A stretch of 64,000 nt of DNA from NCBI GenBank assembly GCA_036362985.1, contig JAYGXS010000002.1:87296297-87360296 (forward strand), given 5' to 3'. A program made the position numbers and the translations under genes. The notes under the pieces are model-generated. The model was not told the DNA's origin and did not search any database. It saw only the letters and a list, made by a program, of their open reading frames with translations. Positions 27,601 to 35,897 of this stretch are shown one piece after another (position 1 is the stretch's first letter; every line of letters begins with the position of its first letter). This DNA comes from Ligula intestinalis. Its lineage: Eukaryota; Platyhelminthes; Cestoda; Diphyllobothriidea; Diphyllobothriidae.

Positions 27601-30586
27601 ATCCCCACCTCCTGGTGCACGTGAGGTATTTTCACTCCGCGTACTCGACTCGTGACTGACAGCTTACCCTAGTCCGTCTCCCAGTTCAATAATTTCTACG
27701 GGTCGAAATCTCCGTGCGGACAGTGTGAGAACAATGAGTTTTAATCGTAAGACATTTATAAATCCTGTCCAACTCCCTTATTTTCTGTATAAATCCAATT
27801 GTGCAGGGCCGATGATAAATTGTTGAAAATATGTTCCCTAAATAGACTTTTCAACGTCACAGTGAATTGGACCGAAAGTGTGGGCAAGCATCGGCGAGGT
27901 GTAAGATGACAACCAGTCATTGACTGTGTCGAAAGTGATCACAAACAAAAAAATGTGTAAACATTAAAACGTGCGAATACTGCTACAGCGTTTGTGGGCG
28001 GGGAATATTCTATTGGTGAAAAACTGGTCAGCGATCGGGGAACAAACCAATTTCATGTATTTCTACGTGGACCGTCCTTACCATTGAATTTACTGCATTG
28101 ATTACTTCTGGCTTGGTAACCACCACTTAATGCTTGTAGTGTGCTTAGCAAAAGATTTAGTTTTCGCCATTTTCTTTATATGTACTCAGGCACACCATAA
28201 AATGTGAATTTACAAATTAATTTCAAGAAATGACTCCGTATTTGCTTGAACCACAAATTAATATTACGTTAAAGTACGCCAGAATATCGTGCTTACTCTT
28301 GTTGTTAAGAGTAAAAAAATCTGATTTGCTCACTTTAATGAGATATTAAACGAAAACTGGTGACCAGCTGGTTTAGACTCAGGAGAAACCGCGTGGAAGT
28401 TACCTTTATATCACGTATGATGCGAGGATAGAGCTGCTTGTAGAAGCGATTGGCGAAAAGGATGGCATCACTGGATTCAATCTCAGAGGGAGTTGCCGAA
28501 CTGGAGGCAATCGCAGCATTATGAGGACTATTCCAGTCGCCAGACGGTGGTAAACCCGAGGGATGGCTGCAAGGGTCATCTGTTTGCGACGACGATAGGA
28601 AATCTATTGCGGGCAGGTTGTAGGGCGTACCATCACCCCCACCGGGTCTGGCGTTTTCAGCGAGGAGGGGAAAGTCGGAGAGGCGCTGTCGCAGTCCAAG
28701 CGCAGCTCGGCGCTGCTCCAACAGGAGGGATAGTCGTGTGGGGTCTGTGAGATTGATCACGGGCAGCCAGCCCCGGCGGTCGGCAAGGCTGTACCAAACG
28801 GAGTCAGTGGACACACGACGTAAAATGAGACGACGCCAGAGCTGAAAACGAGCTACTGTCCAGCGCCAGCCCTGAGAGACCAGCTCAGCGGAGAGCAGGG
28901 ATTTGGCATCAAGGTGGGAGAGAATGGTTTCTGTGAGGTGGGATACTCCGTGAGCTAAAATGTGAAGCAACGGTCAACACATTAATATATCCGCTAACAT
29001 CCCGTCAAAGGCTGCCACGCGTGGCGAGCCTGGCCTAATTTTTTATTATGTATCAAGGGTTTCGAAATATACCCATAAAGTTGCATGAATGTATACCGAA
29101 GCTACAACATCACACAGGACCCGTGTAGAAAACCTCGATCGCAAAGTTGGTTATCTTCCATCACGATGGACGGAACATCACATAGCCTGGTTTCCCGTAA
29201 CTCGATCACCGACACGTAGATATAAAAACCAGAGCCTGATGCAATGATGAAAGTTAACTCAACACAGAGGCGCTGAACAACTCGGCACACCAGCATGTTT
29301 TCATGAAGACGTGCAATAGATGGCGCGTACGCCTTACTGTTTGGGAAACGCTCGCGGAAAGGTTGGTATACGATCGGTCAATACGCTGGTTGATAGCACT
29401 TAAGCTCACATTTCCACTCTGTTATCACACTTGAAGTAACGGGTCCCAGTGTCAATAACATCTCCCCAATAACGCTCAGATGATTTTCCGGCATGTGCAG
29501 TTTTCAAAACCAAAAAACAAGTCATTGGCAATAAAAGGGTCTGTCTAATAGCAGATGAGGCCGTCAGGTCAATGCCACCAACGAACTTCGCGATCCTGGT
29601 AGCATAGCTGTGCCTGATCCACCGCCACCGCTTATTCAAACAGAAATGATAGAGAATTTTGACCTTGGTTGGCAATGCAAAGGCAAAGTTTGCCACTTGC
29701 AGCAAGACAGCAGTTTGCTGTCCTCGAACGAATGTTTGCGATGGACAAAAAACGAGGTATACAAACGCAAATCAGTTGCATGGATCGACTATAAGAAGAC
29801 AAAACACCGATGAGTCAGTTCTCTTGCTGACGTTCATACTTCATGCAGATACTGACAGTTTAACAAAAGGTACACGTAAACGGGGCCTCTTCAATCAAGG
29901 TGTGCAGTGTCCACTTGTCTCATTAATCCATGCGATTGTATATTCGATGCTGGCATCTACATAGGATGCATAAGCACTCAGCCTGGTCCCCGCTGACTAG
30001 AGCATGTTATCCGCAAACAGCAGCAAATATTAGCCATTCACGGCACGACGATATGAACAAATTGGATCCAACCAACTTCTAACTGCCATGGAAGCGACAA
30101 AGAAGTAGCTGAATCCGTTTGGTGGAGACTTCGTGCAATGACCTCCATGATGACGAAATTAGTGAGTGAGTACACAATCGCTGACCTCATGGGAAGCTAA
30201 AATCTGTCGTGACCTCAGTTGAAGCGCACGGAAAGTCAACAAAACTACATGTGGCCTGGACAACTAAAAAAGCGCAAGTAGGCAGGTAGAAAATTAAAAG
30301 CTGAATTCAGCTCACCTTGTAGTGCAATGATAAAGTCACGCTGAAGGAGGGGCTCGAGGAGTTTGTTGATTTGGCTGTGTTGTGAATGTGACATACGGGA
30401 TAGGAGGCAGCAGAGAAATTCAACCTGGTCCTGGTCAGACCAACGTTCAAAGGTATCTATGCACAATTTCTGCTCAGCTGAAATGCGGGAGTTGTAGGAA
30501 CGGGGTCGTTTTTTCTTCTGCGCGCTCACGTCAATGCCCATATCGGCTATGGAGCGCTTAATATTGGAAATAGACGTTCTATTGAC
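9135..30586 (-). CDS. BTRC: beta-TrCP/Slimb-like F-box/WD40 protein (7 exons)
   Basis: Substrate receptor of an SCF (Skp1-Cullin-F-box) ubiquitin ligase; family members bind phosphodegrons of proteins such as beta-catenin and IkB. Exons, in coding order on the minus strand: 30586-30316, 28954-28404, 20753-20313, 19081-18890, 17786-17640, 15365-15136, 9630-9135. All junctions are AG/GT with matching phases. The frame from ATG 30541 is 2283 nt (760 aa). Order: dimerisation D-domain (about residues 24-75, [12 protein letters not shown]), F-box (about 76-120, [13 protein letters not shown]), then seven WD40 blades with family signatures [49 protein letters not shown] and GRVFRLQFD. Human beta-TrCP is about 605 aa. 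The excess here is a linker after the F-box, about 95 Ala/Thr/Gly-rich residues between blades 1 and 2, and a Ser/Asn/Gly-rich tail. The frame stays open 15 codons upstream of the ATG to a splice acceptor, so earlier exons may exist. FBXW7 is excluded by the blade sequences. Confidence 0.93.
10130..10235 (-). repeat. tRNA-derived SINE, family C
   Basis: On the minus strand GAGCCCGATAGCTCAATGGT begins an A-box-like head, with GATTAGAATCTC as a decayed B-box and TTTCCGCGGCTACAC as the body shared with 2880-3010. It lies in the last intron of beta-TrCP. Confidence 0.65.
10258..10333. repeat. Near-perfect 36-bp palindrome, 4-base loop
   Basis: Left arm 10258-10293 and right arm 10298-10333 are complementary over 36 positions with a single mismatch (28 consecutive perfect pairs around the loop GATG). 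It lies 20 bases beyond a SINE, in the last intron of beta-TrCP, so the pre-mRNA could fold into a long hairpin. Confidence 0.9.
10840..11043 (+). mobile_element. Jockey-like LINE 3' end with (AC)n tail
   Basis: Shares, in order, TTCCTACCCGCCCCACGATG, GGCCAAGGTTTGCTACACCA and the CTGATCCAACAAGGGCTAC-like terminus with the minus-strand copy at 31880-32110. The terminus leads directly into 13 AC units (11044-11069). Confidence 0.65.
11044..11069. repeat. (AC)13 microsatellite
   Basis: Thirteen AC units directly abutting the 3' end of the LINE at 10840-11043. Confidence 0.95.
11070..11430 (-). other. GC-rich repeat-like ORF segment
   Basis: A minus ORF (10921-11421, 166 codons) includes [20 protein letters not shown] then [10 protein letters not shown] before running into the CA repeat (VCVCVCV). 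I cannot assign it to a protein family; the composition suggests repeat-derived sequence rather than a gene. Confidence 0.35.
11880..12010 (+). repeat. tRNA-derived SINE, family A
   Basis: The B-box GGTTTCGAACCTC is followed by GGGTGGTGCCCCAGCTGGGA, GGCTGGCTGATGACGGCTAG and the TCCGGTCTTTCTTGTCTGTC end, the same body as 430-575 and 52440-52690. Confidence 0.7.
12011..13440. other. AT-rich intronic sequence
   Basis: Part of the large last intron of beta-TrCP. ORFs at 12137-12394 and 12845-13087 are lysine/isoleucine-rich, as expected of AT-rich noncoding DNA; nothing is recognised. Confidence 0.5.
13456..13956. repeat. Fold-back (long terminal inverted repeat) element, copy 1
   Basis: Left arm 13456-13561 (CTCTTATTCAACTGCAAACA ... 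GGATAGGTAAAGAGAGTAGA) and right arm 13852-13956 (CTACTCTATTTACCTATCAA ... TTGCAGTTGAATAAGAGG) are complementary over about 105 bases with scattered mismatches. A related element is at 17144-17480. The interior holds the hammerhead-like motif at 13585-13626 and ATTAGTCTTGGATGTGG, also present in copy 2. Confidence 0.8.
13585..13626 (-). ncRNA. Hammerhead-like ribozyme motif, copy 1
   Basis: The minus strand reads CTGATGAC, stem II GAATCC-gcgaa-GGAT(C)TC, GAAA, then CTTCAGGC. Core CUGAUGA and GAAA, a pairable stem II and a short UCU/AGG stem I fit a type I hammerhead, but there is one extra C after the core and a bulge in stem II. Penelope-like elements are known to carry hammerhead motifs. Activity is untested. 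Confidence 0.55.
14010..15130. other. Intronic sequence, nothing recognised
   Basis: Beta-TrCP intron between exons 6 and 7. Only short ORFs without domains. Confidence 0.5.
15136..15365 (-). CDS. BTRC: beta-TrCP exon 6: WD40 blades 4-6
   Basis: The acceptor CCACAG precedes 15365 and the donor GATGG|GTAAG ends at 15136 (phase 2). It encodes [51 protein letters not shown] and SGAYDG. The Arg in LVRCIRF corresponds to a family residue involved in phosphodegron binding. Confidence 0.95.
15366..16516. other. Intronic sequence with a G12 run
   Basis: Beta-TrCP intron between exons 5 and 6. G12 at 15736-15747; no recognised element otherwise. Confidence 0.5.
16519..17125 (-). mobile_element. Jockey-like LINE 3' fragment, (AC)n-tailed
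   Basis: The minus translation, with frame changes, gives [40 protein letters not shown] and then [12 protein letters not shown], the Cys/His C-terminal segment typical of Jockey-type pol proteins. The 3' end is ...CCAACTATGGGCTACG followed on the minus strand by an AC tract (plus-strand GT run 16519-16534). It is 5'-truncated. Confidence 0.75.
17144..17480. repeat. Fold-back element, copy 2
   Basis: Left arm 17144-17250 (TTCAACTGCAAACGG ... TTTGATAGGCAAATCGAGTA) and right arm 17379-17480 (CTCTATTTACCTAACAA ... GGACAGTTAATCTATTTTAG) pair imperfectly over about 100 bases. It matches copy 1 in the arms, in ATTAGTCTTGGACGTGG and in the right flank (CGTGATCTTTGCC), but lacks the roughly 85-base segment that holds the hammerhead-like motif. 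Confidence 0.75.
17640..17786 (-). CDS. BTRC: beta-TrCP exon 5: WD40 blades 3-4
   Basis: The acceptor TTTTAG precedes 17786 and the donor AAG|GTAGGT ends at 17640; phase 0. It encodes DRSIAVWDM, then [14 protein letters not shown] and SASGDRTIK, the near-invariant core of the beta-TrCP propeller. It is too short to be predicted as an ORF from a start codon, because the exon has an internal start only. Confidence 0.95.
17787..18845. other. Intronic sequence, nothing recognised
   Basis: Beta-TrCP intron between exons 4 and 5. Short ORFs only. Confidence 0.5.
18847..18880. repeat. GGGCA pentanucleotide repeat
   Basis: About five imperfect GGGCA units directly downstream (minus strand) of the exon 4 splice donor at 18889; on the transcript it is a C-rich TGCCC tract. 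Confidence 0.85.
18890..19081 (-). CDS. BTRC: beta-TrCP exon 4: WD40 blades 2-3
   Basis: The acceptor GCATAG precedes 19081 and the donor AAG|GTCAGT ends at 18890; phase 0. It encodes [17 protein letters not shown], then [12 protein letters not shown] and [11 protein letters not shown]...LVTCSK, closely matching beta-TrCP. A GGGCA-type tandem repeat lies immediately inside the downstream intron. Confidence 0.95.
19190..19290. repeat. Dispersed repeat E, copy 1
   Basis: Shares CTCAAATG-ACCCAATGAT-ACC, CTCTC-TCCCA and ACAACAA-TTCCGGG blocks with 20120-20225. It lies between two beta-TrCP exons. Confidence 0.55.
19295..19430 (-). repeat. tRNA-derived SINE, family B
   Basis: Tail CAATTGACCCAGTTGTGAAA, then reverse-complement B-box (GGGAGTTGAACCCACC) and A-box region (CAACGCTCTACGAGGCTCA). 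Confidence 0.65.
19584..20112 (+). pseudogene. LINE reverse-transcriptase relic
   Basis: The frame reads [20 protein letters not shown], then [14 protein letters not shown] (a YADD-type catalytic box, here YSDD at 19881-19892) and [10 protein letters not shown] before a TGA; homology continues as [13 protein letters not shown] and [14 protein letters not shown]. It is a 5'-truncated and 3'-truncated non-LTR element in a beta-TrCP intron. Confidence 0.8.
20120..20225. repeat. Dispersed repeat E, copy 2
   Basis: Second copy of the segment at 19190-19290, adjoining the 3' end of the LINE relic. Confidence 0.55.
20313..20753 (-). CDS. BTRC: beta-TrCP exon 3: WD40 blade 1 plus Ala/Thr-rich insertion
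   Basis: The acceptor TTTTAG precedes 20753 and the donor CAG|GTAAGC ends at 20313; phase 0 at both ends. It begins [20 protein letters not shown] and carries blade 1 ([25 protein letters not shown]). About 95 residues of Ala/Thr/Gly/Gln-rich sequence follow and end in SDGYECTQ, where vertebrate proteins have only about 10 residues between blades 1 and 2. There is no stop or frameshift, so the insertion is probably translated as a disordered surface loop. Confidence 0.9.
20826..21690 (+). repeat. Dispersed repeat D, copy 2 (longest)
   Basis: About 865 bases. Starts with ACAGATTGGGAGCGCATTCT, then TTAAAAAGCACGCACAGGTA, GGCCTTAGTAAGCATGATTA, GAGGGGATATGAGC, GCGGCTTACGCCTGATGC and ends near GGTGGACATCGTCGATTACG. 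It is colinear with 46378-47235. No coding frame is conserved. Confidence 0.8.
21745..22820. other. Intronic sequence, nothing recognised
   Basis: Part of the large intron between beta-TrCP exons 2 and 3. No domain or repeat recognised. Confidence 0.45.
22826..23290 (+). repeat. Dispersed repeat D, copy 3 (diverged)
   Basis: Shares TACTGGTCTTAGTAACTATG, TTATAGCAGCAGTAT, GAGAACAAAGGAAGTATGAG and GGCTACTGTCACTGAAGACT with the other D copies. More diverged and shorter. Confidence 0.65.
23300..25685. other. Intronic sequence with G11 run and a GC-rich patch
   Basis: G11 at 24715-24725. A GC-rich stretch at 25100-25560 has overlapping ORFs on both strands without a recognisable domain. Nothing else is identified. 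Confidence 0.45.
25690..25895. repeat. SINE family B, head-to-head pair
   Basis: A minus-oriented tail (TTAGTTGACCCAATTGTGAA) at 25690-25745, then a plus tRNA-like head at 25805-25880 with A-box TGGTTCAAGTGGTAGAGC and B-box GGGTTCAACTCCC. The T-arm (GCGGG/CCCGC) and most of an acceptor stem pair, but the anticodon arm is not intact. Confidence 0.6.
26660..27660 (+). pseudogene. Penelope-like element, RT to GIY-YIG, degenerate
   Basis: Read across frames: SLFGPFLA (RT motif), YVDDIF at 26753-26770 (catalytic box), [36 protein letters not shown] and IYSFTCS near 27310 (start of the GIY-YIG domain). The order matches the PLE relic at 48790-49810. Multiple stops and frameshifts show it is inactive. 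It lies in the beta-TrCP intron between exons 2 and 3. Confidence 0.8.
27665..28400. other. Intronic sequence, nothing recognised
   Basis: AT-rich sequence next to the exon 2 donor of beta-TrCP. Confidence 0.5.
28404..28954 (-). CDS. BTRC: beta-TrCP exon 2: F-box and extended linker
   Basis: The acceptor TTTTAG precedes 28954 and the donor AAG|GTAACT ends at 28404. It encodes the F-box ([20 protein letters not shown], then WRRLI), followed by [14 protein letters not shown], matching the beta-TrCP segment after the F-box. About 90 residues rich in Ser, Pro and Gly follow, much longer than in vertebrate orthologues, before the conserved [14 protein letters not shown] that leads into the propeller. 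Phase 1 in, phase 0 out. Confidence 0.9.
28955..30315. other. Beta-TrCP intron 1, nothing recognised
   Basis: The 1.36-kb intron between the D-domain and F-box exons. Its ORFs lack recognisable domains. Confidence 0.5.
30316..30586 (-). CDS. BTRC: beta-TrCP exon 1 (of those found): N-terminus and D-domain
   Basis: The ATG at 30541 begins [16 protein letters not shown], followed by the D-domain ([38 protein letters not shown]) that mediates homodimerisation in this family. The donor is G|GTGAG at 30316, phase 1. Upstream of the ATG the frame is open for 15 codons to a TTTTTTGATAG acceptor at 30587, so the exon probably starts at 30586 and the true start codon may lie in an unseen upstream exon. 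Confidence 0.85.
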
Positions 30587-31139
30587 CTATCAAAAAATCC
30601 AAAACTGTCATGTTTAAAAAGTTGTCTCGATAGAGCACAGGAGAGAAAGATGACATGCTATGTGTTTGGTGGAAAAAAACTATATATTTCGGCAATAGTA
30701 GCTGGGTATTTGACTAGAAAATAATACACTGCAGAATACGAGTCATGTGTACAGTAAAATTGAAAAATCGAATGTCCAGACACAACCTGAAAAGTCTTAC
30801 TACGACTGTGGAGGGGCACAGGGTCAATGAAATGAGTCTGGAAGCAGGACAGACTGAAAATTATGCGGTTATTCCGCTAAATATGCTAAACTTTTGAGTA
30901 AGTATGCGCTTCAACTAATGGACTGCACCGGAAATGGCCTAAGGACTTTTACTCCACGTGCACACATCAGTATTTGACAAAAACGAAAAGCATAACGCTC
31001 GCGCTAACTTTCAGTGATTGGTAGGTAAATGCCTCGAAGGCGCAGAACTCCAAAAACGCCTAGTATTCTAAAAGTCGGAGGCGGTGTACTCGGTCAGTCT
31101 GGTAATTGAAGGGACCTGCTTCTGCTACTGTTTCCTTCT

Positions 31140-31680
31140 CATGTCTCTGATAATGAATCCGCGACGGATTTTGGTTGGTAGCCCTTGTTGGATCAGGGGT
31201 CCCCGCTGGTGCAGTTGGGAGACGAAGAAAAGCCGCGACCTCGGCGGGCTTGAGCCAAAGGTCCACGGGGGTGAGTTGGGTGCCTGGCCGGGAACTGCAG
31301 ACGAAGAGATGACGGCAGTCATGCGGCGAGACGCCGCAGTCTGGACAGCAGTCAGGTATGGACGGGTCCAGCCGGTGTTGGTGTTGGCGAAGAAGCATGC
31401 AGTAGCCACTGCGTAGCTGCGCCAGGGTGCAGCGAAGCACCTTTGGGAGGTGTCGTTTCGAGGCCACAATCGGAGGTGGATAGCCACCCAGAATGACCGG
31501 GGGTGGTAGCTGGATTTTGCGTCTACAACGGCTCTCTGGTGAAGGCGCTGGTAGCCTGTCTTCATGGCGGACCCATTGACGGGTAGATTCGAGAGAGACG
31601 AGGCGACAGCTGCCTTGTGGAGAGCTCGGATAGACGACCGAACATCACGGATGTCGAAACGTCAGGCGAATAAACGTATT
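31140..31680 (+). ncRNA. Hammerhead-like motif interrupted by a LINE
   Basis: The left part (CATGTCTCTGATAATGAATC, CGCGACGGAT, to 31169) and right part (ACGGATGTCGAAACGTCAGG, from 31647) together correspond to the uninterrupted motif at 44180-44222. The 477 bases between are a Jockey-like LINE flanked by the 6-base duplication ACGGAT. The right part retains GAAACGTC, and AGGC as stem I 3' strand. Confidence 0.6.
31170..31646 (-). mobile_element. Jockey-like LINE 3' fragment with target-site duplication
   Basis: The minus translation contains [40 protein letters not shown] and [20 protein letters not shown], the C-terminal Cys/His region of Jockey-type pol. The 3' terminus is CCAACAAGGGCTACCAACCA. 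Flanked by ACGGAT at 31164-31169 and 31647-31652. The 5' truncation and direct duplication indicate target-primed reverse transcription. Confidence 0.85.
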
Positions 31681-31879
31681 TTCCTAGCGATCGAGTCTTC
31701 TTCTAAGTCGGCAATTAGCGCGAGTTATAAGTCACCGGAAGGAAAAGACGACCGGAAGACATTGGTTGAAGTCCACTTCACTCAATATGGTCGACAACGG
31801 CATATAATCTGGCAGCAGTGGGTTGTAGGCGCAAGCAAATCGGATGCACAGACAAACGCATGTCTTTGTAAGGGCTGGC

Positions 31880-32115
31880 TAGTAGCCCTTGTTGGATCAG
31901 GATCCCCGCCGGGTTGGCCCCCATCCTGACGGCGAGGAAGGGAAGTCGGAGCAGCGTGGTCGGGAGGGGCTGCTCCATCATCAAAAACAGAGATGTAGAG
32001 GAAGGTAGATAGATCCACTGTAGGGAGGTTTGGTGTAGCAGACCTTGGCCGCCGTGAGGGTGGGTAGGACCGCGGTCGAAGACGCGTCTGCTGTGGTTCC
32101 CAATGTCTTGGTAAT
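31880..32115 (-). mobile_element. Jockey-like LINE 3' end
   Basis: The minus strand shares TTCCTACC-like, GGCCAAGGTCTGCTACACCA, CATGATGGAGCAGCCCCTCC-type and GATCCAACAAGGGCTACTAG with the plus copy at 10840-11043. It lies immediately downstream of the copy at 32125-32440. Confidence 0.7.
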
Positions 32116-32124
32116 GGTTGGTTG

Positions 32125-32440
32125 GTAGCCCATGTTGGATCAGGGGTTCCCGCCGGAGTCCAAACTGGGTGCAGTTGGGAGACGGAGAAAAGCCGCGACC
32201 TCGGCCGGCTTGAGCCAAAGGTCCTCGGGGGTGAGTTGGGTGCCTGGCCGGAAACTGGAGAGGAAGAGGTGACGGCAGTCATGCGGCGAGACTCCGCAGT
32301 AGGGACAGCAGTCGGGTATAGAAGGGTCCAACCGGTGTTGATACTGGCGAAGGAACATGCAGTGGCCGCTGCGAAGCTGCGCCAGGGTACAACGAGTCAC
32401 CCGTGGGAGATGACGTTCCGAGGTGGCAATCGAATAGTCA
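32125..32440 (-). mobile_element. Jockey-like LINE 3' fragment
   Basis: The minus translation [39 protein letters not shown] and [20 protein letters not shown], ending in CCAACATGGGCTACCAACCA. Same family as 16535-17125 and 31170-31646. Confidence 0.8.
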
Positions 32441-32589
32441 TTACTGGTGTGAATATAAACGGCTACAGAGTTCCCCTTCCGAGCGAGAGGTTATAGACGC
32501 ACTGACTGCAACATATACACCCACGCGTGTACGGGCAGTCACGGACGCGCCGGTGAGCTACGTAAACACACAACTAACTGGTTGATATC

Positions 32590-34690
32590 CCTTAAACAAC
32601 TAGACATATCTCCCCCTCGCATACGGCAACAAACACTAACTGCACAAAACTTAAACTTTCTGCAAAAGCCCACTTAAGCAACTGCCATTATTTTCTCACC
32701 ATCCCTTGGGCATCCTGGACGTCGTCATTGCCAACATAAGGGTTAACGTTACCAGTGCCCACTGCTGTCTAAAACAGCAACCAGGCGATATGTACACGGT
32801 AAATTAATTCCGTAAATGCATCCCGCTTCATCATGCAACTCAGTATTCGGTTTGATTGTTGTGGCACCCTGAGTATTCCCACTGTTTAGACACCACGCGG
32901 CCTATGCTCTGTGGATAACGGCCGTACAACTGAAATTCCATAACTAAACATAATACTGTCGGGTAATGTCTACTCTGCAGGTCTGGCATAGCAAAGTCTA
33001 ACATCACTTATTTCAATGGAGAGGTATCGGGGCGATGTGAGTAGGATAAGGAATTGTGAAGGTTAAGCCGAGGAAGAGAAGCACTTTTGCGAAACGGTAG
33101 AAACTATATCCTGAGTTATTAAATTCTAGACTTGATAAATGCACTGCCGACTTTTGGCAAAGAAGGATGACTTAAAGTATTCGGTCAAATATACAATTTT
33201 TGTACCGCTTATGAAAAATGAACAGGCAATTGTCCCACGCTTCTGTAATTGCAAGTAGTGTCTGATAGAAATGGTAGTCTTTTCTGGTTTTTTTATGGAC
33301 AGAAGCGGGGGGCGTGTAAAAATAAGGTCAGGTATAGAAGCAGAGACCACACTGGGTGGCAAGGTCGGAGGATTTCGACTTCCGAGGTAATAGTGATATT
33401 TTGTGCAGATAATCTGAAAAAGAAACGAACGTCTACCTGTGACACTGGTCAATGGGCCTGTTGATTTTATAGGTCTGGGCTGACAGGATATTTACGCCTA
33501 ACAAGAAAATAAAAAACTTCCAGCAGTTACAATTTCTTCCAAAATTGCGTGAAAAAATGCAGTCAAAATGACGTCCGGTTGATGATCGAGGGTGACTCAT
33601 CGAGTTTTACTATTTTATTTATCGAGTATGTGATAAGCTGCTATGGCGCACAAAAACCTTCGTGTTCGTTAATAGTCCGGCCATGTCAGTTTTGCAAAAG
33701 TACATTACCGTTAATCATTTTGACTACCTGACTGACTAACTAGTAAGATTACTAACTTGCATGAGCTCTTTTGGCCAGTTTTTAACCCCAAAAATGAAAG
33801 CAAGAGGGTGGGTGGGGAACTAAGCATCTATACGCTGACATAATTACACAGGTGTCCTATCTAGTCCCATAAATTACGCAAGGCTTGGGTAACGCAGCTT
33901 CCAAGGCAGAAGGTTGAACATTACAAATTTAACTAGAAACGGTTCAATCAAAGTTTCCTTTTGCAAACTGCACATCACATATTCCACGGTAGAATGTGCA
34001 ACTGGACGGATGAAGACTTAAATTGACGTTACGTCCTAAGTGGTGTACTGTGAGGATGTCAGTGATATAATGAGCACGTTCTGAGTAGTTAGTCTGACGA
34101 GGAAACAATCGACGTCAACTAAACTGAAGGTGGCGCAAGAGCATGCCCTTTCCTAGATTACTTATCCCTTTACCTTTTAAGCATTTGAAAATCGTAAATA
34201 GCCACAAGAAGAAGCAACAAAGAAATTGCAGTACAACGCACAAAAATGGAACCCCCTCTGGTTGTATGTACAAACTGGAAAAACTCGCAATTCTGTCTGG
34301 CATGAATGTGATCGAGAGATGTGAATCTACGGCCGATATTGGCTAAAAGTATTTGAGGCAGACGACTGGCATCGCTCCATCGCATTCCTGCCAAACAAAC
34401 TTCAATCTTGAGCGAAATGTCTTCTGTTATCGCTGTTGTGTAGTGTCGAGTCTTCATTAATTGAGCTCCTCTACCTTAACCCCTCCATTGCTGCGTTACT
34501 TTCTCCGTCTTTCTTTATTGTACCTATTTTTTACACAAGTCGGAACTTTCCTCACTCAGCGTTGCATTTTTTTGGTACACATTTAGTTTCAATTGCCTTC
34601 CTCATTTCACCCGCTAATAGGGGTAGTGATATGGGTTGACCAAATTCACGCAGTCGCCTACCGATTATAGAAAAAAATACAGACTTGAGG
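32590..34690. other. Intergenic sequence, nothing recognised
   Basis: Short ORFs without domains. It might contain unseen 5' exons of beta-TrCP, but no candidate could be supported. Confidence 0.4.
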
Positions 34691-34729
34691 TGGCTACTTG
34701 TACTTGTTATGGCTGTGATCATGCCTGAT

Positions 34730-35897
34730 CTAGCCGGCCTCAATGATGTCACGAACGGTATCTCTCCATGCATGGCGATTGGCGGCAGCGGATCTCGAAA
34801 GCTCCACCCAGTCCCTTCTCCAGCGGCAGAGGCCGAAGATAGAAGGTCCAATAACTGCTTCCATGTCTTGACGGACGGTGCCTAGCCAAGTCTTCAGTTG
34901 CCCTCCTCTTCGACGTTTCCAGGTGGGCTGCGGTGCCGGGTCGAGGGCAGCATAGGTAAGCTCGTGGGGTGGACGACAGAGAACGTGTCCAAACCACCTC
35001 AGTCGCCTTTCTTGGGTGGCCTGAGATATCCTTGTGATACGATCGCAGCAGATGCGGACTGTCTCATTTGAGATGAAGTCGCTATACTGAACTCGCAGGA
35101 TCGTCCTCAGGCACTGGTGGTCAAAGACCTACAGTCTTCGCTCATCTTCAGCGTGCACAGCCCAGCATTCACATCCACAGAGGAAGACCGACCGGGTGGA
35201 TACACGGTATACACGAATCTTCGTGGTGATGGAGATGTCACGTCGGATCCATAGGCGCTTTCGAAGGATTGAGAAAAACCAGCGAGCAGCATCGATACGG
35301 GAGACAATGTCGTCCTTGCTCTGCCCATTCGGTAGCAGCCTCGCTCCGAGGTATTTAAAGCTGTCTACTTCTTCATGTTGATGGCCATTAATCCCCAGGG
35401 GTGCCTTTTCCTGGTCAGGGATGCAGCTCGAGAACAACTTCGTCTTTCCGGAATTTATGGACATGCCTACCGACATAGCGATCTCATTTAACCACGACAC
35501 TACTAACTGTAGACCATCAAAGTTTGAGGCTAACACCGCAATATCATCGGCATAGTCAATATCAGTTATTCGGCGTCCGGGTGCAAGTTCAACACCGTCC
35601 TCTTCATGTAGGGCTTTGCCGAGAATCCAGTCAATGACGTAGTTAAAGAGAATGGGCGAAAGGACGCAGCCCTGTCGGACACCAGACCGGATATCGAACG
35701 ACTGAGAGAGATTGTTGTGGACCAGGACTCGTGCGGTGGTAGACCGATAGTACGCCTTAATCAACGCAATGAGTTTGGTCGGTACTCCATCCAGTTCCAT
35801 TATTCGCCACAGGGACTCACGATGGATGGAATTGAATGCGGCGGCAAAGTCGACGAAGCAAACGGCCGTCGGTTGCTGGTAGCTATGGTGGCTACCG
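34730..35897 (-). pseudogene. Non-LTR retrotransposon reverse transcriptase, one nonsense codon
   Basis: A single minus frame of about 390 codons broken by only one stop (TAG near 35131). Visible: TAVCFVDFAAAFNSIHRESL (RT motif A), SGVRQGCVLSPILFNYVIDW (motif B), DYADDIAVLA (catalytic YADD, about 35544-35555), then a C-terminal part with [10 protein letters not shown] and GGQLKTWLGTVRQDM, ending TAG 34730-34732. The upstream half (endonuclease) is missing. The 3' terminus TAACAAGTACAAGTA is shared with the LINE at 53936-54650, so both are of one clade (RTE- or CR1-like; not resolved). Confidence 0.88.

Noticed and set aside
31782..32282. 166-codon minus ORF
   Set aside because: It runs through two LINE 3' ends in a frame that is not the conserved one throughout.
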